Positions 13,839-26,700 of a DNA stretch of 64,000 nucleotides are shown in pieces. Below the pieces are notes generated by a model, which was not told the DNA's origin, did not search any database, and worked only from the letters and a program-made list of their open reading frames with translations. This stretch comes from Perca fluviatilis (lineage: Eukaryota > Chordata > Actinopteri > Perciformes > Percidae). Where the stretch lies: NCBI RefSeq assembly GCF_010015445.1, contig NC_053126.1:14255669-14319668 (forward strand), given 5' to 3'. Position numbers and translations under genes: made by a program. How positions within the stretch are numbered: the first letter of the stretch is position 1; the number at the start of each line of letters is the position of its first letter.

Positions 13839-16430
13839 AAGCTCTCAGCCTCAATCCCCTAACCCAACCAGCCTTTCACAAACCAGCCAAATCCCCCAGA
13901 GCCCCAGATCTCCAGTCTGGACGGACGTGAGAATCCTTGTCTAGTAGGGGTAAGGACATGCAATTCTGTCAGTGTCAACTCCACCCCTTCTCTCTGCTTG
14001 CCCCCCTCTGATGCTTTAATTAAAGAAATAATCAGGATTTGCATCACAATGGCACCCAGGGCTCTTACCATTAGTGGCCCGTTTGCCATCAGAAGTCTAA
14101 TGAAAATGTAACATCACCTAAGCCCTCCTTCACAGATTCTCAGATTAGCCATAGCAGACTAGAAGAGAAAGCTCGGACCTTGAGTTGGTTTAATTCTTTT
14201 GTATGATAAGCATCAGCCCCCTAAATCTGGCTCTGCCAAATCCTCTTGAGAGGGGCTAAGTGGCAGAGCTGAGTGAAGAGAGAAGACGAAAGAAGCGAAG
14301 AGGAGAGGACAGGGGAGCAGAGAGGAAAGAGGACAGGAAAGGAGAGGTAAGGAGAGGTGAGGAAAGGAGGGGAGGTAGCAGCCATACCAGGCTCAGGCTA
14401 GGCCAGACCCCTCCTCCCTTGCCTGCCTCCGCCCCATTGCCCTCCCCCCTCAGCTGTCCCGGGCCACAATAGGCTGAGCATCTTTTGTGGCATTAACGGT
14501 TTGTAGGAGCAGGCGAACAATGTATGAGAAGTGAGGAGCACGGGGTTCCCACACACAGGGCCGACATGTCCTCAAACCCCCACCCAGCCACCCCTCAAAG
14601 ACGGCAACCTGCACACAGCTGATTGCGGCACCCCTCTGCGCCCCCCTTTTTCACACAAAACACACTTTTCTCCACATGCATGTACAAACACATACACACA
14701 CACTCGTACAAAGAAAACACTCACACGCACGTAAATATGCATTGCTGGTTTTGACACAGATATTTGCTCATGTTTAATGCATGAGTAAGAATTTATGCAA
14801 TGGGATGCAGTTTTTGATAGGGTTGCATATAAGCATGCACACATGCACATACACTTACACATGTAGTTTAATTGCCGGGTGAGGCCATAGAGGGCCAGGG
14901 AAAATCCTTTTGTTGCATGAATGGTGAGGGTTTGTCTGGGATCTTGATTAATTTGTACTGTCATATGTGGGAGGGATCTTTCACCAGGGGGTTCAGGGTG
15001 GGAATGTCTCTTACTCTAGGTTCCTTCATGTCAAATAGTGAACTGGTGTCTCGGTGAGTGGGTTCCAACTATCTGATGAAGAAACTTTTGGCTTAAGCCT
15101 CAGTTAATCAGCATTGATTCAAATGTGCACACATGACTTCTCCACAGCTAGAAAGTACAGTCTGTAGATTTGTGTAAAACTGTATATTTAATCATGGTGA
15201 ACAAACGCGCAGGCCAAAACCACTTATTACTAATGGCGATTATTTCCCATAAAAGTTTGATTCAACCCCTTTCCTTGTGTCACTTGTCTTGTATTCTCTG
15301 CTGGAAACAGTTTGTCCCTGCACAAAATTGTGATATCACTGACATTGATATGATACAGTAGGTACATCTGTCTTCTGGAAAATTAGAAATATTCCACACA
15401 CAAGTGTGTTGATGAATTATGATCGTGTAGGTATACAATGTAAAATGTCCAAACATGTTTTTTGCTTTATGGTGTTGAAACAATTTTGTCAATCGTTTTT
15501 GAGTGCACTCGCCAATGAATTTCTTCCAAGACATGACAGAGGGGATGACGACCTTGTAAGACCTGTAATTATCGTATTTTAGAAAGAGATTCTTCTTGTT
15601 CTTGATGTTTATTTGTTCACTGGCTCATTTGTTTTATTTCCTTTTTTTCATTTAGCTGCACTTATCTATGCAAATGGCTGGTCACATGTCGAGGCCAAGC
15701 GGCAGCCACAGTGCTACACTTTCACTGGTACTCAGCCCTGGGTGAAATTAGTATGACTGCAAGCTCAGCAAATGTGTGTTTGTGCATGACAAAAAGCAAG
15801 CCTGCAAATGTGTGTGTATACTGTATGCATGCATGAGTTGTTGTTATTTGCACTAAACCAGAGCATTTAGTGTCCCAATAGCTCAACATGCCACTGTCAG
15901 CAGCTGCAATTGTTAACCCTGAACAGTGTAATTCCCTTGGAACTGTATAATTAACAAGCTACAGAAATATGAATATGAATTATGCGTAAGTGCTCAGATG
16001 CCATCTGTTAAAGTGTCTTTCTCATTTATCCTGTATTATGTGTGCATGCGTTCGGAGCGTGTCCTTGTCACCCTGTCAAAATGTCACTGTGATAATGTGG
16101 AATAACGTGTCTTCGCCCCTCCCTCTTCCCTTGGCTCTTCCTCTCTTACCCTCGATCATCCAATTTAGCTGTGTGTGGCACTCAGTGGATTCCCACACTC
16201 CACTGCTCTTGTGCTGTCAGGCCCAATCAGACACCGGATCTTTATTGATTTTCAGCCACCTGTGCCAGGCGCCTTGACTCCCCGCTTCCTCCCTTCTCTG
16301 CTCTCCATCCCTGCCCCCGTGTCCGCCACCGTCTCCCGGGGCAACTGACGCACAGTGTGCGGTGCAGTCCATTTGTCACCAATTGTCAGCGTTTAGCAGG
16401 GCAATGATGTGTGGCAAGATCGGGGAGAGA
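13839..16430. other. Non-coding gene-desert stretch
   Basis: A purine-rich (GA/GGA) tract lies at about 14270-14375 and a C-rich stretch at 14400-14470, with short CA-type runs near 14690-14730. No gene is supported. The segment at 16190-16420 is GC richer and looks non-repetitive, so it is worth a conservation check. Confidence 0.45.
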
Positions 16431-16451
16431 GGGAGGGAGGGGAGGGAGGGG
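16431..16451 (+). other. G-quadruplex motif
   Basis: Five G runs of three or four bases, each separated by a single A, in 21 bp. Further G runs follow to about 16475. This fits the classic G3+N1-7 pattern with single-base loops, the most stable parallel type. Confidence 0.8.
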
Positions 16452-19400
16452 ATTTGGGGGCAGGTGGAGGGGGTGGAAGAGCTCCCTCCAATGCGATGAG
16501 AACCGCATCCCACCACAAAACCCCTTGCAATGAGGTAACATCACTCTAGACTGCAAATGTGTGTGTGCATTTACTCCTTTGCTCCTCCCAGTATAGTAGG
16601 TGGGAAACTTGAGTCTCTATGTCAGGTAGGCACCCTCCCTTCCTGCACACACATTCTGCGTGTTATCATATCTACGGCTGTCTCCTTCATTCATTTCACA
16701 GGATAAATGCTGGGCTACACTCGCTGTACATTCCAAAATCACCGTAACCTGATTTTATTTTCAACAGGGGACTATTGAGTTGCACCAGCAATCTACCGGA
16801 TTGCCTGGGGATGGTATTTGTTAGCACAAAGAGTGAGTGAGTCTGATGTCCTTGTTTGTTTTCCTTAATAACCAGAGACGTTTTAAGAATGTCAAGGGCT
16901 GGATGTCATTAGCGGGGTGCGGCTGGTCCCTAGTGAGACAAGGCCTGAGTTCAGCTTACTTACTTCCAGCTCTGAGTCAACAGAGAAGGGGCAGTTTTCC
17001 GCCATCACAGCGCCCATCGCTAAGCACAGACCCCAAACTCAGTCAGGACTAAGAGAGGTGCCCCAGTAGGAGAGGAGATACCAGTGTCCTATAATGGATC
17101 TGTTTTCATTCCAAGGGAAGTGGTTATTTAAGTAGACTATGGGGAGAGCCTCCTTCTCCAAACATCCACAGAGGGGTTTATACTCTGAGGGTGAATTGGT
17201 GTTTTGAATAGAGGAAAGGCTACACCAGAGTTGTAGTGTTGCAGACACTCACCGTGAGATCGTCTCATATCACTATGATGAATCTCCTGGCTTGCTAAGT
17301 ATACTGGCTGCAAAGGACCAAACAGTCCGAACTGTTCCACATTTCACATTTTCTTTCAGTGCATGAGGTTGTAAGTACCGTTGCAATAGCCGTACCGTTG
17401 CAATGGCCGGTACCAATCTTAAGTCCTGCTGCCAGGGATTTAGTTTGGTAGTGAAACTTAAGAGACTTTAGACTTCAACCTTGAAAAAAATATTTGACAC
17501 CCTCTTCAGTCCAAGGTTGATAAAGAAGCTCTGATTATTTAAGGATGCCATCTGAATGTGACACCCTGATATTTTCTTCAATTTTCTGAAGCAAACACAG
17601 ATGAAATGCTTTTGATATACATTCCACATAAATGGCTCTTTTCATACGCTGCCAGGCAAAATGTGTTGACTTGGCCTTGACTTTAGGTGCCTCCAACAAT
17701 TATGAAAATATGATGAGTGTAACCTTTAACAGTGTGTGGTGGTTGTCTAAGTGCATGTGGAACTGGGGGTGTTTTTGGCAGGTTGCTGCTGTGCTTGGTG
17801 CCACTGTGCAGTCTGCGTTAATGGACCTTCAGTAGGAAGTGTCCTGATTGCCCAAGTTCCTTTCGTCTGCTCTCCTCCCAGGCTGCAGTGCCAGAGAACG
17901 AGTCTTGGGACACGTTTTGGGGATCAGCTCATGTAAACACAGTCTGACCATTCCTCGGTCCATATGGAAGAGATCATTACGTGGAGGGTGGCGTGACGCC
18001 TGTCATAGTGGGGCCATGGGATCACATACATCCCCACCCATTCCCCTAAATATCTCCCCGGTCTTCTTCTCCCGGATAGCCCTTCCTAGAAAATACATTC
18101 ACATCTGTCAACAGGGCTTGCAACCTGGCAAGAACTCCAAATCACTGACTGAACTCCTGGCCTCCCTGGGTTGGCTGGTGGATGCTACGAGGACTGTTGC
18201 CTAATTCTAAGACCCCCACTAACAAATGATACCTGTTATCAAACCTACTTCAAGATATAAAAGATCATCGAAAATGAACACATCACACTCCCTCGTGTCC
18301 TGAAGCTTAGAGGTTAATGAGCAGCAGTGTAATTACTGTGCTGAGGACTTGTTTCTTCTCATCATGGATGACTGGCTGGGGATTAACTCATTACCCCCTG
18401 TCCTGACCATGCAATTAGGCCTTGCACCACAATTAAGTCTCCATGTTACGCCTCACTAGGCACTAGACACAGTGATCGCTGCCAGCGCACCATCCATGCA
18501 ACCTCTTATCTTCACTCTGTGGATGATCGCTGAGCTATGACTAGTGATTGTAATGACAGCTATTGTTTCTGCAAATCCTATCTGGTGTATGGTATTGATT
18601 AGATTGGGTGTGTGCTAAGACTCCCGAAGCGTGTAGACAGACAATCACAGATGCAGAGGTTGTGGGTTTTTTGCGGCTGCTGTCAGTAACATTTTGGGTT
18701 TTGAAGAGTCATCCAGAGTCTTCCAGACGTCAGCCAGGGTGGCCCAGGGACAATGTTGCCCATCTGGAAGCAGCTCCTCCTGGGTCTGGAGAATCTGATG
18801 GATGGGAATACTTTCTAGGATGTCCAGCTGAGCCTGCTGACAGGGACCCAATCAATCACCTCCCTCCTGTCCCCACTGACAGGCACCCACCCCAACTAAA
18901 ACCCACAGGTCAAGGGTTCTGTCAAGGCATTTTCAGCTTTCTAGACTCGTCGCTTGACCATAGGCAAACTAATTTGATCATGTTAAGTGTGCCTTTATGA
19001 CAGGAGTCTTCATTGTGCATCTGCTTTACATTCAGATGATAATTTTATCTTTGCCACAAATGTACTTTTTGTGCTTACTGCTCCTTTGTTTTCCTCGTGG
19101 ATTGCTGCCCTAACCTTGAGTTTCTGCATTCATTTATTTTGGTAGCTCCTGAGAAAAGAGAAGCAACTGATTCAAAGTAGTATAAGTGTAAGCACAATGT
19201 CACAAAAGACCAGATAAAATACCCCATGCTTGAGCCTGCGTAATGATACACTTCCACAGCTCTGATAATCCTCTAATAGCAACAGTAGGTATACCAATAT
19301 CACTTACAGTGGCTGCACTGTCTGTAAAGTCTTTGATTTACGATCAATACATCTCCTCAATCAAGCCATTTTGACAGATTCACAATTTATTATCTTGTCA

Positions 19401-20811
19401 GGATCTCAGAACAGACTGTCAGAGAAATGTAGGTCTTTCAACTAATCTCCTGTGATGTGATTGATGGGGTTTCAGACTGATTTTCCATTGCTCTGGAGAC
19501 TCCACTTGTCAAGAAACTTCTCAGGTTTCTGGCAATAGTCCTGAGTTGCCGTTTGAAACATATGTAGACCCACTTACGATATGGAAATATAAAGTGATTG
19601 ATGACAACAATATGTTTTATGTATTTATATTTGATAGCATTCCTAATGTTCTAATAGTGGCATTTGATAATTTTTTTGTCTGTGTTTCTTTATGCACTGA
19701 GGCATTGTTAAAAAAAACAAAGCAAGAAAAATGTGGGACAACAGATAAACTAGTTATAGGGCCAATGGGAGCATTTCTTCCTGTTGCAATCAGTTAGCCT
19801 ACCTCGGCACTTGTCAGTCATAATGACAAACGGCAGCGCTTGATGTAACAGAGGGGTTACATTATCACTTCCCTAATGAGGAGCTCACAGCAGGAGGGGG
19901 AAAGAGGGAGCATGACGGGCAGTATGGAGGGAGAGATGGATAAAAAGGAACAGAGGGAAGACCACTTTACTGCTGCCAAATACCCATGGCTGCCCAGAAA
20001 TTGTCTATGTTTATCAATGAACAGATTTTCGGATTGTTGTGGAATACTGAATCTGTAGTCAGTTATATAACAAGCGTATCTTAAATGATTACTTTTGTTC
20101 TCGATTCCAACACAATGTCACATTAAAGTGTCCCTTTTGTACTGATCATATAAGCCTACTTAGATATTTGAGCTAAGCCATCTGTAATGTTATTTGGAAT
20201 CCACTTATGGAAAGCAATGTGGTAAAAGTAAAAAATAAAAGCAGCAGTGAGGCAATGTACATTTAAACAGTAGCATTTAACAACTTGTAGTCATGAAGCC
20301 AGCGGGGACAGAGATAAGGAGGTTTGTTTAAATATTTCCTTTTCATTCACAATACAGTATATGTGATTTGTCGGGGCGTTTGTTGTCAATGTAGCGTGGT
20401 AGCATCAGCGGCAGCAAGGCCAGAGGACGTTTTGTGGGCCTGTGTCTCTCCGTGTCTTTATGGCTGGCTCTGGACTTGGCGCTGGAGTCCGAGGGGGAGA
20501 TTATCTGGCCTGTCTGCCTTCAGGAGCTCTCAGGGTTTGTGTCTTTGTGCAGCATTAGAGCTGGCTGGGAGTGCGCCCACCGAGAGAGGGGAAATGTGTT
20601 TGACATACGCTCAGCGCACACGGTCGGGGAGGCTGGAACAGCAGGATACGATTAATGACCACAGAATAAGATTGTTACAATATGGCTTCCCTCACCCCCA
20701 CCTTCTTCACCGTGGGGCTGTCATATTTCACGGACTTGCCTGCCTCTGTGTTTGTAGTGTGTTTGTGTGTGTGACTGTGCTAGGAAGGGGCCCTTTTATC
20801 CTCTCTTTTTG
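16452..20811. other. Non-coding gene-desert stretch
   Basis: No gene is supported. Open frames of up to about 130 codons (18608-19000) lack recognisable domains and splice context. The segment 20380-20650 is GC richer and non-repetitive. Confidence 0.45.
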
Positions 20812-20867
20812 TTCTCTCACCCTCTCGCTCTCTCTCTGTCTCTTTCTCTCTCTGTGTCGTTCTCTGT
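20812..20867. repeat. CT-rich low-complexity tract
   Basis: Imperfect (TC)n pyrimidine tract on the plus strand, about 55 bp. Confidence 0.85.
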
Positions 20868-21943
20868 TGATGTGGGTCATTGATATGCAACTGTGCATTC
20901 CTGGATCTTACAGGAGAGCCTGTTCTCATGCTTATTATGGAGTACTTGAAGATTAGACACAGGGACACAGATCCTTGGACTTGGTCATGGTCAAGTTAGG
21001 ACATAAAACCTGTAATGCAGAGATTGCAAACCCCTGAATTGTCAGACATAAAACTGAGTGGAGATTAAAAAAAGATTTGCAACTGTCGAGAAATTATCCC
21101 CAACCCTATGAAGTTGTGATTCTGTGGTGATGAGGTTGGGTTTGATACCTATCATTAGTAGAGCCAATACCTAATAGCAGTAAAACAGGGTGCAGTTAAA
21201 ACACTAGCATATCAATTTGCTGTACAACAATAGAGAGAAGCTATAAAAGGAGTTTAATGGGGAAACTTCAGGAAAAAAATATGGAGGCCAAATGTTGCCA
21301 GATTGTTGTGGTAGTTAGGAGGCACCTTTGAGTGATCTTCAGAGTTTTGGGGTCAGCGCCCAAAGGGCCACAGGGGCATGGATGTGCAAGGCTAGAAAGG
21401 GCAGGAAGGAGAGGAAAACCTTAACAAGGTGTAAAACAGGCCTGTTGGATCTTTGCACATGAGCACACGCATAGCTGAACCTGCGCTGTGATGTTTGTTG
21501 ACACGTCTGGGAGAGAATTTTGAAGTTTTCACAGCTATCATAAATCAGGAGAGGGCATGATTTTTCCCAGGGTTAGGAGCTTCATCTCACTCGCCATTAG
21601 CCAATGCCAATTGGCAATCGAGGCCCATGAACGCCAGCAGGCTTTGTTACCATGGCAACCAGTGTGTGCTCTTCTGCAGTTTGATACCAAAGCCCCTCTC
21701 TCTCATCTGCTTGGGGTTAATTTGAACAATTATGACATTTGCCAGGTAGGGAGAAAATACGTAAGTGTTCATGTAAAGTACAACAAGAAGAATTAAAGTT
21801 TCTCCTGCAAATATAATTGTTAAAAAATGCAGTCTTGCATTGGAAAAATTGGCTTTAGTGCACATGAAAATCAAAAGTCTTCTCTTCCTGATGTCTCCTT
21901 GGAATTTCACAGCAAGTTACAGAAAATTACTTGAGAAAAAGGT
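20868..21943. other. Non-coding stretch around the X-box element
   Basis: No gene. Mixed-composition DNA; the only notable content is the motif cluster near 21600-21660. Confidence 0.45.
21560..21760. promoter_or_regulatory. Candidate regulatory element with RFX X-box and NFI-like palindrome
   Basis: GTTACCATGGCAAC at 21646-21659 fits the full RFX X-box palindrome. TGCCAATTGGCA at 21605-21616 is an NFI/CCAAT-type palindrome 30 bp upstream, with another GCCAAT at 21600-21605. X-boxes are among the motifs reported as enriched in vertebrate conserved non-coding elements. Location in the downstream desert of sox9b makes an enhancer plausible. Function is inference. Confidence 0.4.
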
Positions 21944-21944
21944 T

Positions 21945-21975
<31 letters not shown>

Positions 21976-22026
21976 GCAGGGAGAGGGAGAGGGAGAGGGA
22001 GAGGGAGAGAGGGAAAGGGAGGGAGG

Positions 22027-22068
<42 letters not shown>

Positions 22069-22076
22069 AAGATGGA

Positions 22077-22130
<54 letters not shown>

Positions 22131-22157
22131 CAGAGAGAGAGAGAGAGAGAGAGAGGA
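21944..22157. repeat. (GA)n microsatellite, imperfect
   Basis: About 214 bp of GA/GGA/GAAA purine repeat on the plus strand. Long Arg/Glu and Ser/Leu frames on both strands are artefacts of it. Confidence 0.98.
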
Positions 22158-23699
22158 GGCTGAATGTACCTTCTGGCAGCTTTGGCTCTGTACTTGGGCA
22201 CAGCACTCACTCATTTATAGAAATCCCACTGTGTAAGTTAGAGATTCACGTTTCTCCTTCATCCATGTAAAAAAGACACTGAACTGGCACTTTTATTTAA
22301 CCTTTTTATTACCACTGCCTCTTCCTTCAGATGTATTGCAAGTTTCGTTTGCTGTGCTTATCTAACAGAGACATAGATCCAATAGAGGTAAGCATCTATT
22401 TCTGTCTCTTTCTGCAAAGCTGTTTTATGCATATAACATGTGGCAGACCTCATCACCTTCACCATGTGCTCAGCACACACACCTGTTCCCCACAGCTGCT
22501 GCTGCAAGGCACTCTGGGACATGATACTAATTCCATGTTTTCTAAGCCACTGACAGAAAAATGGTATTGGAAAAGAAATACAGTTCTTGAATTAGGTCGA
22601 GTTTTAGATCTTTGTAAGTTGGGGCTGTACTAAACTATAGTCTTCCAGAAAAGAGACATCACCATTAAATCAATAAAAATGTCTGAGAGGAATGGGCATC
22701 TGTAAAAACAACTGTTCTCTAAAATTAGAGTTAGAATAAAAGCTTCCTGCAGAGAGTCCCCCTGCACCTCATTTCAAAGTATTCCCTTCTGCACACGACG
22801 AGGCAAAAACTGCTGATGCTTCAGAGGTAGTTGGAAAGCACTAAACTGCCTGTGGAGAAAATAATCGGGGCATACAGCAGAACTGCTCCCAAACCCTGCC
22901 CAACCCCCATCCCAGAACTGCTCCCAATTAATGTTCTAAAGAGGCTGCAGCACACATAACTTTGTGAAAGTTGCAGGATGGAAGCATGTGCACATGATGC
23001 TGGTCTCTTTTTGACAGATCTGTTATATTGTGTATTAAATCATTTTGATTATTTTTATACTTATGTTATTATTGTCCAGATATGAGCTTTTGTTTCAAAG
23101 CAGATTTAGCTCGCAGCTTTGTAACCCAGTTACGTGAGCAGTCAGCTGTCTTGCCGCAGTAATCTCCCCAGCAAACCTTATGTGGTAAATCACAAGACAC
23201 TTGTGTCTTATTAGCCTCTTTACTCAAATTACTGTAAGTTACTGCTTCTGTTTATTACAGTGGATTGATATTTGCTTTAATTTTAAGGGAACTCTATACT
23301 GTCTGTTTTCTCCTGTGCTGTCAGCAACAGGCCTGGGGGGTCTGTTTAGCGCTCTCTGACAGAGCTCTGCATGAAGGAAATGAGGCCGGTGAAGACCCCA
23401 TTGACCGTAAGGCATTCTGCCCATATTTCACTAAGCTCCTCTCCCAAAGGAAAAGGCCACAGAGACGAACCATATCACAACACATGCTGGGGCAGGGGGG
23501 GTCAGCGAAGGAAAAAGAGTGAGAAGCAGGGAGGAGAAGAACCGCACATACACACACACACATTAACACAAAGAAGGATGCAGAGTGGAGGATGGCAGAT
23601 TTTTTGTAAAATGTTAAATAGAGACTTTTTACTTTGGAAGCTTAACAAAAACAATACATTTCCTCGTTTAGTGTGTGCGATTCAGTGAGAGAGAGAGCC

Positions 23700-23704
<5 letters not shown>
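22158..23704. other. Non-coding stretch
   Basis: No gene supported; short overlapping frames only. Confidence 0.45.

Positions 23705-23790
<86 letters not shown>
23705..23790. repeat. (GT)n microsatellite
   Basis: About 86 bp of uninterrupted GT. Confidence 0.98.
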
Positions 23791-23792
<2 letters not shown>

Positions 23793-26700
23793 CACACTGA
23801 ATGTCTCCATGACAAACTGAGTCACTCTCTGTGTAATTAATTGGTTTACTGCCATGTTAGGCACCGTCTGTCTCTCAGGAATCTGCATCTGGCCCTGAAC
23901 TTTACTTTTACATGTTAGTTGAGGTATTAACTTATTTGGACAAGGGATTAAGGCTCACTGGTTGTCCTGTAGATGGAATGGACAAACATAGGGGAGGTAT
24001 GTTTGAGATACTGAGCCCAGTAAGTAAAGAAATGGCTGCCAGCAATACTCACTGTAGTCACCGCGAAAACTAGCAACCAATACCTCCGCTTCCCCGAAAA
24101 GTCACAAACATACTGTACATACACTCCCACGGCATGTGAAACTCCTCCCACTCTCTCTCTAATCGGAGACAAGTCTTCAATTGATTTTGTTTTTCAAGCT
24201 GTTATCCAGAACAGGACAAACACAAAAGTTATGACCCTAGAAAGCAAGCAAACAGAAACCTCCAAGCAGTCCTCCTCTTTGCATTAGTAGTAGCTGAACA
24301 AATCTATAAATAGTTAAAACTGCATGGCAGAAAAATACATCATGGCGATCATGTTTTGGTTATTTTATACATAGCTGTGGTCAAAACAATTAAACAACGC
24401 AGAAACTAGGTTGCATTCCGATGTTACACGTCAGATTATCTCGACAGCCACAGGTTTGCCTCAAGGATCAACTACCAGAGCATGGCTTGTATTCAGCTGT
24501 CATGCCCTGTGAGAATAGTATCAATTTTACTGACATGTTGATTTGCATCCCCTCAACAACCTGTGCCCAATTGGCATGTGCACTGTAAAACGATATGTTC
24601 TGTGGAGATTTACCAGGTACAGCTAGGGAATTAGCAAAGACAAACTACTGTATCCATGGTTAGTTGGACAGCCCAGACTTTTCTGTCTGTGTCTTTATTG
24701 GAAACAAATGTATAAATGGATGGAAAATCTCATTATTATTGGGGAGAATCCTTTTCAAAGGACAAGGGATAATAAAGATAAGGATGAGAAAGCTTGATTA
24801 TATAAAGCTTACAGAAAAACCCACTTGATCCATCATCTTGTTTGGCTCCTGGCTTTAATTATTGAGAGTTGTCTTCCTTTTTGGCACATGTATATGTTCT
24901 TTTTTTTTCTATTTTTTTTATTTCTTTCTGTTCATGCAGTACAGTACATTTTGGAAAATAGGTTTAACATACTGTGATAAAACACAGGATTCAACTGAGG
25001 CTCACACTAATACATGAGTATGATATATCTTTGTATTTGCATATAAACTTGCCAAAAATATCACATAGGCTAAAATATACAATATAAAGTGCAGGTGACC
25101 TACCATCTCATAATATCCACTGACTGAGTTCATCAGCCACAAACCCACCCACTGGCAGCCCTCACCTACCTTCCTCCCAGACTGAGCTGGAGCTCATGAG
25201 GCCTCAGACACACTTAATGGGATTATGGTAATATAATTTTGTGACGCTGACCTCGGGCCGGTGCCAGGTTTCTTCCACATCCTCAGACAAAGGCAGGGAG
25301 CTCACCAAGGGCTCCAGCAAGCTGGCCCAGCTCGGCCTCTTGGCACAGGCCGATGTCCTCATGGGCCCAGCGCAAGATGGATGGCCGTGGGGCAAAGTCT
25401 CACTTCCTAAATCTACTCAAACAGTGAGCGATATCAAACGGTGGCAAGAGGGGATTGCAAACTTAAATAAATATCATTCCCCTAAGAGTGAGTTGACTCA
25501 GATAATTGTTGTTCAGGGAACTCATCTGATTTAATGTATAGAATAATCAATAAGCTTCAGGATGTAGGAAATGTGTCCTCCCTTTGCTCCCAACTTCAAT
25601 CAGCAAAGAGTAGTTTTTCAGCTGACGGTGTAGCTTCCATGGAAACGGCCTTGTGATCCAGCTTGTCTAGCTTGTCTTTTTCAGTGATTTAGCAGGGGTT
25701 TCCTCCACTGGATGTTTCTTATTGGTTTATGAAAGGATTTTATGGACTGGACAATTTAAAAGCAACTATGTGGGTTTCAATTCAAACTGTCCCTGTGGGT
25801 AATCTAAACAGAGGAATGGTTACCAGTAGCACAAATAAACACAGAACAATAAACTGGTCATAAGATATATAACATTAACTCTGAAATATGAACATATATC
25901 TGAAGACAATTTAATATTCCTTTTTGCCTTGATTAGACCACTTTAGAATCACTTTTCCTTGAAATACTGTAACAAGGAGGCAACACACCAGACAGTCCGT
26001 CAGTGTAGAGTAAGCTTGCAATACGTCACAGTGCTGTTTGACTTTTCATTTTATTTTGTCTCATTTTACTTTGTTGTGTATTTTATTGTTGTCCAGTCTC
26101 CGCAGGATTCACCAGATTTCTTTTTTCCCCTTTTTCTTTTCTTTTCCTCATCCTTTTGCCTTTATAAAGACCACCCATAGGGTTCGGAGGGGGCAGACGT
26201 CTCTGTGGAATAATAATGGGGTCGTCCTGGGAAAATTGCCCACGGAAAAGGCCTGTCTGAAAAAAAAGAAAAGAAAAATGTGGTCTTGTTTCCGATGCTT
26301 CTCGGAAACATTCATCAGGGCACTCCTGCTGTTCGGAGGGCAGCAGTCCCAATCGTAGCACCGATCCACTTGGTGGCTGGGACGCTCTGCCATTGCCCGG
26401 ACTTTCTGAGTCGAGGTCAGGAGGCGAGGGCAAACAGTTCAGAAAAGATGATCTTTATTTGCCTTGCCCTGTTTTATTTTCAACACAGATTTACAGGAAT
26501 GGCTAATAGTGTGCATTTCCTAGAGCCTGAATATCTGATGTTGCTTTAAAATCTCTAGTTATTTTTTGAATTTCTAGTAGTTGCTGTAATCAATATCATT
26601 TCTCTTGGCAAATCGCTGTATGGGACATATTACATTAATCATTATGTTTGGGCTGCTACATGGGCAACTCTGTCTGTGTCCGCCGAATAGCCAAGCATAT

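Noticed and set aside
20324..20956. A 210-codon plus-strand open frame
   Set aside because: It ends in a CT-rich tract that lacks stops, has Cys/Leu/Ser-biased composition, overlaps other frames, and shows no domain or splice context.
21840..22236. Arg/Glu-rich and Ser/Leu-rich frames on both strands
   Set aside because: They are translations of the (GA)n repeat.
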